This document shows positions 1 to 12,575 of a stretch of 57,500 nt of DNA, piece by piece (the first letter of the stretch is position 1; the number at the start of each line of letters is the position of its first letter). The DNA comes from Theodoxus fluviatilis (lineage: Eukaryota; Mollusca; Gastropoda; Cycloneritida; Neritidae): contig JAWQFJ010028285.1 in NCBI GenBank assembly GCA_034096865.1, positions 12,501 to 70,000 of the forward strand, written 5' to 3'. A program made the translations under genes and the position numbers. Below the pieces are notes generated by a model. That model made no database searches and was not told the origin of the DNA. It saw only the letters and a list, made by a program, of their open reading frames with translations.

Positions 1-1850
1 ATCAGTACAACTTTCTCTCCCCCCACCCCCACCCACCCACCCCCACCCCCAATGCAAAGGTAAAAAAAAAAATCAAGAATAAACTAAAGAATAAATTTTA
101 AAATAGAAACACAACAAAATATCAACAAACACACCTTATGGGCATAATGCTTTTCACATTTCACTGAAACCGGGAAAACCATTGTTTGCCTATAAATAAT
201 ATTTATGAAAAGTCTGACAGCATTTTAAGGCTGTAAACATTAATAATGCTAATAATAATGCTAATAATAATATATAATGCTAATGATATAGCTAATACTA
301 TAATCATAATTACAATAATAATAATAATAACAACAATAATAATAATAATAATAACAACAACGATGCTTATGATGAAGATGATGATGATTCTTATTTTAAT
401 CTCTCATCTATTTAAAAAATCCACATGAAAGGGAGGGAAAGATCTACCTACAGAATTAATTTCGGCTTTGAGAATCTCATCAGACAAACCAAATAGGTCA
501 TTCTATGTAATAAGCTACACTGTGAAGACAACTACCCTGCTTTACAGAAAATTATAACATATTCAACTTTATCAAAGTGTGCAAAGCTGAAATATTGTTT
601 TAATGGTGAATGGGGATTGAGGCAGGCAGACCTACAGACTGCAGCTGAATAGCTGGGTATGATGCACATTTATTTCTGGCTGGCTGGTTAAATCCATCTG
701 TGTGTGAGGGAGAGGCCAGAGGATTAGACAATTAAACAGTACTCTGAGAGCTGGCCTGGGGCCTCCCCTACACCCAGTCCTTCATTGATCCCTTCCCTCC
801 CTCCCACTCCAAGCTTCCACATTGGGCAAGCTGCCTGGCTCTGGGACAGGCTGAGGTGAAGACAGCCACTTTCCCTAATTAGATCTTGTCCCATCTCCCC
901 AGATGAACAGCCAAGCACTTGGGAAATTGCTTGCCTTGCATGCATGCACCACTGACTGGCCAGTCTTTCCCCAGATGTCTACACATCAAATGAAAATCAA
1001 TCCAGTTATGACTAAATTCCACCAGAGTGGAACCTTAAAATGAATTGTCTATTCAGCAATACTTGAATCAATATGTTTCAATGATTTGTAACATAAATTT
1101 TCATAGCAGCCGACAAGGAAAAGTTCCTGTCTATAAGGTTTGTATGTTTCGACATGTACTATTGATTGCTTGTACCAACTGCCTTTTCAAAGACTTATTC
1201 ATGAAATATCTAGACATCAAATAAAAATTGACATAATTTATGAAACTTTTCATTAAAATTACTTCTTCACAATAAACTGTTCATCAGTATTGAGTCAATA
1301 TTTACCACAATTGTTACATTTCATCCCTGAAAGAAGAGATGGAGAAAAGTACCTGCCTTTTCAAATCTGTTTGAGATGACACTTGCCGCATCAGCTGGAC
1401 AACCATGGTGAAGCAGTGCTGGGGGCTGATTTCCAGGTCAACAAATGATTACTGAGGAAGTTCACTCGATCAAGCACAGTGGCAAATTTGCTGTCTCAGA
1501 TCTGTGAACTTACAGCAATATCAGATGCACATTATCAGACCCAGCTTGCTGACATCAGATGATAACAGATGCTTGGTACTGTGTCAGTTGGCGTGCATGT
1601 ACTCCTTGGCATTTGGACTTAGTGCTCCTTATGGGTTCACGGATTCATTTCATAGACAACATGCAGTGGCAGGTTTCTGGCACTATAGTCAGTGTGAACA
1701 TATCTCTAATGAGTTTAGTTTTATGATTCCACGCACTGCAGACAATGTTCTGAGTGTTAGTCACTCACGTTGCTATTCTTCAGAGCTGAAGCAATAGGTT
1801 TTCAAATAAGTAGACTATACATTGACACGAGGATTGTACGGAATGGATAC
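1..1850. other. Intergenic, AT-rich, no gene seen
   Basis: Contains C-rich and (AAT)n low-complexity sequence (about 241-360). No conserved coding exon, RNA gene or complete mobile element was recognised on either strand. Confidence 0.5.
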
Positions 1851-1879
1851 AGCCCTTTCTACACTACCGAGAGTTCACA

Positions 1880-3860
1880 AATACTGCACTCCACACTTCT
1901 CCGGTGCGTGTACAAACATACACTCTTGTGGTCGCTGACGTCAGAAGTGAAGTTCCAAAAAGAAACGTCACGGCTGTGAATTCTTCAAAAGACGGAGGAA
2001 ATACTTCTGTGTTCCCAGTGTTTCCATGAGCCCACACCACGTAGCCCGACGACAGGCACGTTGAAATCCGGTCAGAGTTCCGATTCCACATACATACGTG
2101 GAACACACTAGCGGGTGCGACAGTGGGAACTATCACAGCACGTTCGCTTTGTGCGGGGTGGCGAACAGCCTGGCTCCAACACAGATGAGTTCACGCACTT
2201 GTCACAACAGGCCAAGTTCCGTGGACTGGACCACGCCACTCCCGCAATGAGCCCTGGCTGCTGGGAATCTCGCCACTGGCTGCCAGGGGTGGGGAAGGGG
2301 TCGGGGGCAGCCAGGGGAGGAACGGTGTTGACACATGGTGTGTTAGTTTATCGAACAAACTGTCACTGAGCTAGAATGTTAGAGAAAGGAGGAAAAATAT
2401 CGGCAGTGTCCACGCTCAAGCGACACCGCAATCAAAAGCACAGGCGTGCTCGTAGCAGACGATACGTTTCCAATCCAATGGGCCGTCAAGAAAATGAGTT
2501 CCAGGCCAAAGTATAATCCTTGTCATGCAACACGTGAGGTGTATCACCATCATAGCACCTCTGTGCAGGAAGCCCTTGAGCTATACAAGCTGACACAGCA
2601 CAAGAATTTCGATCTACGGTTCTGTTATCTCAGCGCTTGCTTTCAGTATCTAACTTGACAAGACTCTTCAGTCGGTCTGCAAAGGACATGCGAGGATATT
2701 TTGTAAATTTACTACGAAATCACCTCATCTGAACGATGGACCACGGGCGTCAACATGCGTCTAGCGTCACCTGATGACATGGCTGTTGTTCTTGTCGCCA
2801 AGCACTACTACACCAAAGACAACACTCCAGAGGCCACAATACAAGCTCTTCCTCTCAATCAATAAATACAAGTCTGCCCCAGTAAACTGATTTCCCTCGG
2901 TTTTCAGATCAGCTTCGGAGCTTGCGTTGCTACCAAGCGAATACCTCCAAACCAGTTCATCCAAGACACCCAGCATACATTTACTGAAGTCGATAGTCCG
3001 GGGCACTCGAAGACAAAGACAGAATCAAGTGTATAGGCACAACCAAATTCTAGCTTGCGAAATCGAGATCGAGAGCGTGGCAGGCATTCACTGTGTGCCA
3101 CAGCCTCGGACTACCTCCCGCAGACGATCACCACGCTTACGCTGCTCCGTGCGGGGAGGAAGCCAGGCAAGCAGGAATCGCCGCGCCTCTCCAGGCCTCT
3201 CTGCTCCCACCATGCAGAGAGCTGCCTGCACTGCCTGCAGCGCCTGTTCACTTCCCCACAGCCTGCTCTCAGCTTGAGCCATGCATCAAATCGCATGGCA
3301 TGGTTTCCTTCTTCCTTGTGTGCTTCACTAAGCGCAGCCAACTGAGTTGAAGCACGCGATCCGGGAGCGAGTCTACGCACTACAAATGCAGTGCTGGCCT
3401 GCTACTCTCTCCCCAGTTTCCAATTGCTTCATGCTCGTGACTCTCTGCAGAGTGTAGCACGGTCAGAAATGCGGTTAGGAGTGGTGGTGGGGGTGTCACA
3501 TTTCTGTCTCGCTATCTCCCTCCTCTCTCGATCGCGCGTCCCACGTACGGGTTTAGCGCTCACGTTCACGCATGGACAGCCTGCTTCCGGTTTAGGTGGT
3601 CAGTCTGAGGACATCTAACGGATGTGCCAATCACCATTTCATCCTCTTCACTCCTTCGGAACTGGCGCGCTACGAGCCGTGCTTGCTGCCCCACAAGGCC
3701 GCGTGCAGCAAACCGATCAGCTGGCTGCCCGGTTTCCCACCAGCTTTATCGCCATAGTTAAATTTAGACCTCGTCTACCACTCGGGACCGCGACCCATTA
3801 TTGTGGCTCGAGCAGCAGTGAGTGTTTATATATAACCTCGCGACAGCTGCTGTCTCCGAA
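1880..3860. promoter_or_regulatory. CpG-rich stretch, possible promoter region
   Basis: More CpG and GC than its surroundings, with open frames in several phases that resemble no protein I know. A TATA-like TTTATATATAACC sits near 3827. It could be the promoter of a gene beyond the left part of the window, but direction and transcription start cannot be told from sequence. Confidence 0.25.
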
Positions 3861-4040
3861 TCGAGTATGTTATTAGCAAATCACGGCATTATGCTGCTGT
3901 GATATTGGAAAGGACAGCATTGATCGTGGTTCTGCTATTAGTGCTAGTGTAACTGTAAGGACAGGATTTATTAGCCAAAGGGTGTACACAAACAATTGCG
4001 ACATCTTTTTCTTTCTTTCAAGTTCCGATCGAGCCTCCCC

Positions 4041-4045
4041 TAGAG

Positions 4046-4125
<80 letters not shown>
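4041..4125. repeat. (GA)n microsatellite
   Basis: About 40 near-perfect GA units. Confidence 0.95.
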
Positions 4126-4129
<4 letters not shown>

Positions 4130-4507
4130 TGGTGTGGTCTTTAACTACAGCAATGCATCCCTGCAAAAGATACAATTTATCGATAGCTAATTGAATTACT
4201 AGAGTGTGTCAATATATCAAACGAATAAATGGGGATATGCGGACATTGCATATTATCTGACTAAATACTCAGCTGACTTCACTAAATATACACGTGCATG
4301 GTGTCAAGTTATCGTATCTTTCATGAAGATAGTATACAAGGTCTGCACACCCCCCCATGTAAGTCACTTGTATAATTAGCCCCCCACCGCCTCCACAGAG
4401 CCCCCCCCCCCCCCCCCCCCAACTCCCCATCCCCACCCCCACCCCAACCCCACCTCCAAGAAAAAAAATATTTGTGCTAATGTCATATCTACCTGTACCA
4501 TCTTCCC

Positions 4508-4750
4508 TGTGAAGACAGTTAATTAAGTAAAAAAGCTTTTCATCGGAAAAAATATTTATGTCAAGATGAATCTACTGTATTGGCCTACATGACATAACAC
4601 GCACGCGCGCGCGCGCACACACACACACGCACACGCACACACGGATACACACACACAACTGTGCGCAGTCTCAATCTGGCATCCTATTAAAAAAAATAAA
4701 ACAATAACAACAACAACACAAATAATTAAAAAGTCGGTCGGACTTGCCCA
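4508..4750 (+). repeat. Dispersed repeat with internal (CA)n, copy 1
   Basis: Shares GATGAATCTACTGTAT, a CA-rich middle and CAGTCTCAATCTGGC followed by an A run with 19915-20080. The (CA)n tract lies at the same place in both copies, so it belongs to the repeat. Confidence 0.6.
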
Positions 4751-5108
4751 CCGACATAAATCAAAATTCCTCTAGCTTAAAACACGTTTAAATTGATATA
4801 GTGCTCATAGGGAAGCTGGGGCGGCATGCAGCCTGCTTGTCTTCTTTTTGGTTTTAGGTGCAGTCTTATCTCTTGTCTGTGTGCAGCTGCGTGAGTGGCG
4901 TTGAGTGATGTACATAGGGAAATGCCCGTATGTTTTTTTTTTTGTAAAAACGGCGTGTTAGGGTAAGTGATGCGTGTGTTTGGCTTTTCTTTTGTTTCTT
5001 TTAGCCATCATCACACTTTTCATCGTGCCCGGTTTTTTTTTAAAGTGGTGTCACTTGGCGGAATAAATTACTGTGAACTGTGTGAACTGTGTTACCCTCG
5101 GTATTATT

Positions 5109-5310
5109 CCTCCTCCTCCTCCTCCTCCTCCTCCTCCTCCTCCTCCTCCTCCTCCTCCTCCTCCTCCTCCTCCTCCTCCTCCTCCTCCTCCTCCTCCTCC
5201 TCCTCCTCCTCCTCCTCCTCACCCCCCCCCCCCCTCCTCCTCCTCCTCCTCCTCCTCCTCCTCCTCCTCACCCCCCCCCCCCCCCCCCTCCTCCTCCTCC
5301 TCCTCCTCCT
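5109..5310. repeat. (TCC)n array with C runs
   Basis: Long TCC tract interrupted by C homopolymers. It is stop-free in most frames and so yields spurious polyproline, polyserine, polyleucine and polyarginine frames. Confidence 0.95.
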
Positions 5311-5470
5311 TGGCAGGAAATAATAGGATCAGTCGGGTTACCTTAACCAAAACTTTTCCCCTCTTTTCCAAGCCGCTCACTCACCGAGGGTTGTTATATT
5401 GCTGTAGGCCTGCTGTACCCCAGATAGTGTACATCGTTCTAGTGAGAGAGTGCGCTGAGAGACAAGTGAG

Positions 5471-5720
5471 ATCGGTGGATGGATGGGGTTTTACGCCCTA
5501 TCAGCCTTTATAGGCCACGTAAGGCCATTGAGCACGAAAATCACTAGAACAGTTTAGAGCAAGCCAAGGAGTACTCCTTGGAGCAAGCGCAAATCAAGTC
5601 ACGATCGATGTCCCTGTGTAGTTATTGTCTCTTACGAATCGCGGGGGGAAACGCAGTGGGTCTATTCTGATCCCCAACCCACAGAGGGATGAGAGCATTG
5701 ATTCTCAGGGGATCGAGCCC
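5471..5720 (+). repeat. Dispersed repeat with CCTATCAGCCTTTRTA
   Basis: CCCTATCAGCCTTTATAGGCC and a following segment recur, degenerate, at 43762-43850, each time after a GATG- or GAAT-type microsatellite. The later part (5633-5680) shares CTTACGAATCGCG with 16790. Confidence 0.4.
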
Positions 5721-5819
5721 CAGACTGAAGTTAGTATGGGAATGCTGACTACTGATTGTGTCGCTGTGTATCCACCAGTGTGTGAACAAAGCTTTTCGAA
5801 AACAACTACCGGAATTTTT

Positions 5820-6657
5820 TACTCACATTCGAAGCAAAAGGGAGTCTATGTACTCACCCTTTTCGTCCGTCCGGGCGTCCGTAACAAACTTTAACGTTGG
5901 ATTTTTCTCGAAGACTATTAAGTCTATCAAAACCCAATTTGGCATGATGGTGTACGATGACAAGGCGTCAAAAAACATACATAGTGATTTGACCTTGCTT
6001 CAAGGTCAAGGTCGCAGGGGCCGTAAATGTTGTATAAAAAAAACTGCCATTTTTCACATTTTCCCAATTTTCTCTGAAGTTTTTGAGATTGCAACCTGAC
6101 CTATATATGGTGCATAGGGCAAAGTAATCCCTATCTTTTGATACCAGTTTATTGACCTTGCTTCAAGGTCAAGGTCACAGGAGCTCTTTAAAGTTGGATT
6201 GTATACATATTTTGAAGTGACCTTGACCCTGAACTATGGAAGATAACTCTTCCAAACTTCATACCATTGTAGTACACATGTTATACTTTCATCATGAGGC
6301 ACATTTGGTCACATACATCAAGATCAAGGTCACTTTGACCCTTATGAAATGTGACAAAAATGGGGTAGTGAACCACTAAAAGTGTCCATATCTCATGGTA
6401 GAAAGTGCCAATAAGCACCATTGTGCTTCCTATGTCTTGAATTAACAGTTTTGTGTTGCATGACCTTGGATGACCTTGACCTTGGGTCAAGGCCACATGT
6501 ATTTTGGTAGGAAAAATATGAAAAACATTTCTTAGTGTATGATGTCATTGGTAGGTTTAGTTGTTTGACCTTGACCTTGAAGGTCACATGAAGGTCAAGG
6601 TCATTGTAAAGGTCAAGGTCAAGCATGTGAGTCGTATGGGCTTTGCCCTTCTTGTTG
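5820..6657 (-). repeat. TGACCTTGA-rich dispersed repeat, copy 1 (inverted)
   Basis: About 840 bp, ending in CATGTGAGTC then GGGCTTTGCCC and CTTCTTGTTG. It is collinear with copies at 28.8, 50.8 and 51.7 kb read on the opposite strand. The inner part repeats TGACCTTGACC or its complement many times. No protein is conserved across copies. Confidence 0.9.
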
Positions 6658-7190
6658 GACTTCGAATTCCCGGCTCAAGCTAGGAGAACCCGGCCCGTAT
6701 CGACAGAACTTTACGAAGACGAAAAGTCGTCACGTTTAGCCTACATCTTGACTATATTTCTTTTTGGCAAACACTGGCCCAGATTCGCATGAAACGCCTA
6801 CATGTCGCAATACACGTGCATGCACACCCATCAAAATTAATTAGAAAGACACCTTGATAAGTAAACGCGCTTTGCTGATCAAACATGATGCATTTTCGAT
6901 TTAGACAGTTTTTCCTAGCAGAGACCGAATACTTGATGTAAGAACAACCTGACGTGACACTGCGTAACAGGACAAAGGCTTTAAACAACCTAGCAGGCTT
7001 TGAAATTCGACATTAAGTACCGGCAATGCGTGATCTACGCATAACTCGACGGATGAATGATTGTCTCTCATCTTGGTGATTCGCCATATTGGTGGTTCTA
7101 GAAATAGAATGAGTCACCAGGTTTGTATGCATGAGGACATACCGACCGAGTGCTGAGTGTCCTTTGGAGTTGCAAGTCGAATCAACTTTC
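6658..7190. other. Intergenic, nothing recognised
   Basis: Unique-looking sequence between the TGACCTTGA repeat and the GAA array. No conserved frame or structured RNA was found. Confidence 0.4.
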
Positions 7191-7201
7191 GCTCACCGTG
7201 T

Positions 7202-7457
7202 GAGAAGAAGAAGAAGAAGAAGAAGAAGAAGAAGAAGAAGAAGAAGAAGAAGAAGAAGAAGAAGAAGAAGAAGAAGAAGAAGAAGAAGAAGAAGAAGAAG
7301 AAGAAGGAGGAGGAGGAGGAGGAGGAGGAGGAGGAGGAGGTGGTGGAGGAGGTGGAGGAGGAAGAGAAGGAGGAGGAGGAGGGGGAGGAGGAGGAGGAGG
7401 AGGAGGAGGAGGAGGAGGAGGAGGAGGAGGAGGAGGAGGAGGAGGAGGAGGAGGAGG
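7202..7457. repeat. (GAA)n then (GGA)n array
   Basis: About 100 bases of GAA followed by about 150 of GGA with few interruptions. The strand is strictly purine, capable of triplex structure. Confidence 0.95.
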
Positions 7458-7459
7458 CC

Positions 7460-8622
7460 AGAGCAGGAAAGAAAGAAGAAAAGCGAAGACGACATCGAAT
7501 ATCTGACTGCTGCCAATGTCGTTCTGCAAGGCTGCTCGAAGCATTTCACCTGTCCAACAGTGCCCCTAGCAAACACGCTAGCTTCCCCAGAAAAATAGGC
7601 AACATATATTATCATCATGAAATATGTGCAGAAACCAGATCTTCATCGATGTCGTTTGGGCGCCCCGTGGCATTCTGTAAACCCGAGTCAGTACTTTTGC
7701 CGGTAGGCGAAATCTCTAGTTTACTAGAATGGCCCCGTGGTTGCCTTGTGGGCTGCCTGGGAACTACTGACGTCAACCGTCCCTACGGCCAGGGATTTTG
7801 CTGATGCGAGGCCGTCGAGCAGCTTCGACCGTGTGACGTACTTTGCAATATGCCTGTCAACGCTGTGGTAGGGTAGGTGTCCTGAGTGTGAGCTTTGTAT
7901 TGATTGACTGGGAGGGGATGAATACTCCAGAGACTGACGCTAGCATGGGCTGTAAATGATTGCTGTGTGTAGGCCTAATTAATAGAGGATTTTCTCACAG
8001 CTTCAGGCTGGAGAAGAAAGTGCGCAGTATGAGGAACAGAATACCTTGATATATGAAAAGTGATCTCAACTATTGCCATAACCTTTACATGAGAGCGTAA
8101 GACAAACCTAAACGCGAGTAGCGCAGATTTAATCTGCGGTGTATCGTCTGCGATGCTTTGGGATTCATCATCGGGACTGTAATTTCTAGACCGCTACACA
8201 GACTTAATGGTCATATCAGACATTAATTCACATATCCACTATCCAAGTTCATTAAAGTGGGAGTTTAATTATTACGTCAGAGATCGACATTACTAAGATC
8301 GGTTTTCACACTCCGATATCATCCACCCTTCTCACGCTCTCTTCTTTCCCCTCTATCTTTCCGTCTGCTTCACAATCAGTGCTATATTATATGGACAAGT
8401 GCAGGGTTTTGTGCGTGTGTGTAGCCTTTATTGCTCTTGCTATCTATAGGGCGATCAGCACGCATCCCAGCCCCTAGGTGTGGAACGTCCGGAGGACGTG
8501 AGGTGTCAAACAGCATTCTACTCCCTTTGGAGATGCTTCACTATTACTGATGCTGTTCGCCATATACATTGCTTGTGCTTTAGCAAGCGCTGCTTGACGC
8601 ATGGCACTTAGCAGAGATTGCG

Positions 8623-8667
<45 letters not shown>

Positions 8668-8807
8668 TGTGTCTCTGCCTTTAGGACCAAGATAAAATTT
8701 CGTTCTAAAAAAAAGAACTTCCTTGATTTGTGTTACAGCATATTTATTATACACATGTTGGATGACTCCTTGTTATGGGGCGCTGGCCTGAAACAGTAAA
8801 AGTCTTA
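7460..8807. other. Intergenic, nothing recognised except (GT)n
   Basis: Contains a (GT)n tract at 8629-8665. Open frames reading into it are continuations of the purine array. I see no gene. Confidence 0.4.
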
Positions 8808-10241
8808 GGGTACGTTTGTTAGGCGTGAATCTCGAGATTCTAGTCGAGGGAGAGCGAGACTCTCCTACAGCTATTTAAAAAAAAAACGTCCAATCATCAA
8901 CTGTGGCTGCGTCCTGGCGCCAGAGTCGGTGAAGAAGTTGCCGATAGACGAAATAACTAACGATACAGATATCACAGCAAGTTTTCACTTGACAGAACAC
9001 ACCATGGTGTTATATCGAAAGGCACGAGAACTTTTTCAACGAAAAAAGCAACCCGGGTTCAACTGTAGACAATTTTGTCGAAAATGTTAAGCTTCGATTC
9101 ATCTCGATCAATTCAAGGGACATAACTCATAGAACGTACGTATACGGTGTTGCGTGTTTGCAAGCGATAAAAATATTTTCGGCAGTGTAAGTCCAGAAAT
9201 AACCTATACACCTACTCCTGAAAATATACAAATGAACATTCGAACAGCAAATACTTCCGTGTAAGTACACTTTTACATTCTCGGACCCTGAGAAACACAT
9301 TACAGGCACTGCCGTCTTGGTCTCCGACATTTTAGTACATCCGGGATTCTGCAGCGAGAGAGCTCCGGAGCTACCTCGACCTCCCGACTTGTAGCGGTCA
9401 AAATAGTAACCCGTGAAAAACAGTACCCGGAAGTCATCGCAGAGTTATCTGCGAGGGACGTGCTTTATGCAATTTACCGCTCCTGCACCTGTTCTTCGCA
9501 TGGAATATATTCCGACAAACGACGCATTAGTTGCTTTACGAGGTTTTGGTGCATTTGTGTAGTTTAACACATGATGTAGCGTTCAAAAAAGTTTTCCCCC
9601 GTGTAAAGCCGTCTCCCCTGCCGGAAATAATATGGGAGTCACCTCCCTGTAGTCTGTTTGTAGTCTGGTTTTATAAAACGCGACCGTTGACTGACTTGGC
9701 ACGCCCGGGGAGTTATGCTAAGATCCGGCCGCGTAAATATATCTGCGTTTTGTGACAAACGTCTTGCTCGGCGGTACTGTACTCCATGCACCTTAACGGT
9801 GCGCGTGATTCGGGTGTAATCTTAAGCTAAACGACGTTCCGAATGTTTCCGACTTCGACCATTTCAGCAGCGCCAATAAACGTCGTTTAGCTTAAGATTA
9901 CACCCGAATCACGCGCACCGTTAAGGTGCATGGAGTACAGTACCGCCGAGCAAGACGTTTGTCACAAAACGCAGATATATTTACGCGGCCGGATCTTAGC
10001 ATAACTCCCCGGGCGTGCCAAGTCAGTCAGGCGGAGTGGCGGGTGCCGTCTCTTTTTAGAGTGGAATTCTCAGCACGTCCCTCGCAGATAACTCTGCGAT
10101 GACTTCCGGGTACTGTTTTTCACGGGTTACTATTTTGACCGCTACACGCCTTCACGGCGAGTCCCTCCGTAGGAGCGAGGAACTTAGGCAACGCCTAGCC
10201 CTCGCGATTCTCTCGAGATTTTGCGCCTAACAAACGCACCC
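8808..10241. mobile_element. Foldback DNA element with nested inverted arms
   Basis: Outer inverted ends GGGTRCGTTTGTTAGGCG at 8808 and 10241. Inside are two more arm pairs: 9391-9464 with 10072-10145 (74 bp), and 9687-9836 with 9881-10030 (150 bp, identical by eye) around a 44-base loop. The segments between the arm pairs differ in length on the two sides. No transposase is evident. It is probably a non-autonomous class II element. Confidence 0.75.
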
Positions 10242-11897
10242 TTTAACTCTCTGTCTCTCTCTGGGAAAACTCCATATTTTGCTATATGACTCTCAATTTA
10301 GAGCTGCAGGGTAGTTCAAGGTTCACAGTCCGTTCACTTCAGACGACTTTTGTGTTGATTAAACAAAACCTGCCCAATTACATGAAGGCCATATTATGTT
10401 GATACTAAGTGTGACTTCTTATCTGGAAAACTTTTCTACCACTTAATTACCACTTCAAATGTCTGTGACCTATGTTATTTTACATGTGGGCCTACACAGG
10501 CAACGGCGCTGTGTTTTTTAATTGCGACTTTCCGCCCAATATGGATGCAAATTGCAACCTATTACTCCCTGATCATTGGGCTGCTTCACTCGACTCTCCG
10601 GGTCGATCTACTTCACTCACAAGAGTGTAGTCAGGCTGCATGACGTCATGTGATGTAAACTCGGCGAATAGTCACCTCATCTGGGGCACGTTGCTCAGCC
10701 CACCTAGTCGGCAAATAATAGGCCATGTCAACACGTGTCAAACAGTTGACTACGTGTACTTCTGCTTTATCATGTTCACACCGGCCTGTCTTGCAAGATT
10801 CATAGCGTAAGCGACTCGCGCCCCCGTCCTAGTTGCTCCAAACGCTGTGTGAACTGGACAGCGTCACTGGACGACTGGACAACAGCTTGAACCTGATGGC
10901 AGAGAGCTTTCGGGAATGGCTGCAGTAGCTCGAACTCGGGCTGCCCCTTAATTAAGTAGCAAGTGCAGCATCAACAGGTGTCGGGGGGTGAGGTGGCGAG
11001 GTGGTTGCATCCTCCATGAGACAAAGACGTGCTACAACAACTGCTGCTTGCCCGGTTCACGACACCTAGTTCGAGCTGCGGTCTGTCCCCCACTCCACTC
11101 CATGCGGTGGAAATGGGAACTTCGATCTACATCTGGGCACCCAGCATGACGCATCCTCAGCAGCAGATACCTCGATCATCCGTGTGTTGTCCGTCAGTGT
11201 CATGTCCAAATTGCCTCGAGCACAGCAGCCATCGGTCTATGCCTTTCATGTCTCCCTCTTGGCGGGTGTAGGCCGTCATCCTCTGACCGTGCAAGAATAT
11301 GAGTGGGTGCGTGTGCATGCCAAAGTACGTGAGCGTTTAGTGGATGTGCGAGCGTGCGCACGTGAGCATGATGATAGCCTGAATCAGTCTATGATAATCA
11401 AGTGTGTTGTGCCACAGTGGCAAATGTTGGGAAATTATTCGACGGCGCTTCAGTGAATGTTGTAAGTGAAGCCGAAGTGGCACGACACATAGAGCCCAAC
11501 AATTTTCAGCAGGCAGAGCAAAGACTATTCATACAACTGTATAACTGTATAATCTTTGGGCAGAGCTTGATCGTCCCCAGTGGCGCGCTTTGACACACAG
11601 AGCGTCAGCCAACTGGGACACCGAACGAACGGCGAACAGCAAGCTGCAGCCCCAGAGTATCACCACAGAGCAACCACCTCCCACCTGCAACGTGGGAGTT
11701 ACAATGTCCTGCCTGCCTTCCTGCTGTTCCAGGCTAGCACTGCACAACCGTTCTAGTATCCACCGGGAGGAATAGCGATCCCGTCAGTCTTGAAATCAAG
11801 AGACTATCACTAGTATATCAGTGAATTATAAGATGTTTTAATAACACAGTGCTTGTCATGTGTGGTTTCTTCCGATGCTTGCAATGATAATCAATCA

Positions 11898-11968
<71 letters not shown>

Positions 11969-12240
11969 AATATTATTTAACGACTTCTTTGTTCACTTTA
12001 AATGAAACATGCCCATAAAATCTCTAACATTCTCTCAATCTCTAAAAAAATAATGTGTACATAAGAACTTAGCAATCCCTCAAAGTTACATATGTAAAAG
12101 CAATGTAAAAACATGATTATTAATCATTTCCACTTTGAGACAAGTGTGATGATATATAAGAAAAACCCAAACAACCAAACAACTTCAAACACAAACAAAC
12201 AGATAATTGTATGAACACTATGTATCAAGTGGAGATTAGC
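10242..12240. other. Intergenic, (CT)n and no gene seen
   Basis: Moderately GC-rich to 11.8 kb, then a (CT)n tract at 11901-11963. Short frames show no family resemblance. Confidence 0.4.
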
Positions 12241-12339
12241 ACTTCATGTTTGTATGGTCATACAGAGGAGTCTACAGCAATCAAAGAGGCAGCAGTATTC
12301 AAAGGAAGACCTCATGGCAATAGACATGAGGATCGACCT

Positions 12340-12575
12340 CTTGATGAGGTGCTCATGGAGAACACAGAACTGTAGACATACTGCACCAAACACTACACAC
12401 TGCATATTCATTAGGACTCTTGATGAGGTGCTCATGGAGAACACAGAACTGTAGAAATACTGCACCAAACACTACACACTGCATATTCATTAGGACTCTT
12501 GATGAGGTGCTCATGGAGAACACAGAACTGTAGAAATACTGCACCAAACACTACACACTGCATTAGGACTTACAG
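12340..12575. repeat. Three-copy 79-bp tandem repeat
   Basis: Units begin CTTGATGAGGTGCTCATGGA at 12340, 12419 and 12498 with one or two differences; the last unit lacks part of its end. The frames through it are repeat artefacts. Confidence 0.9.

Noticed and set aside
5040..5513. Polyproline, polyserine, polyleucine or polyarginine proteins
   Set aside because: Direct translations of the (TCC)n tract.
7131..7804. Arginine-, lysine- or glutamate-rich proteins
   Set aside because: Translations of (GAA)n and (GGA)n; flanking residues show no conserved domain.
11029..11456. Possible coding exon in the 11-kb region
   Set aside because: Short frames without family resemblance, codon signal or supported splice sites.
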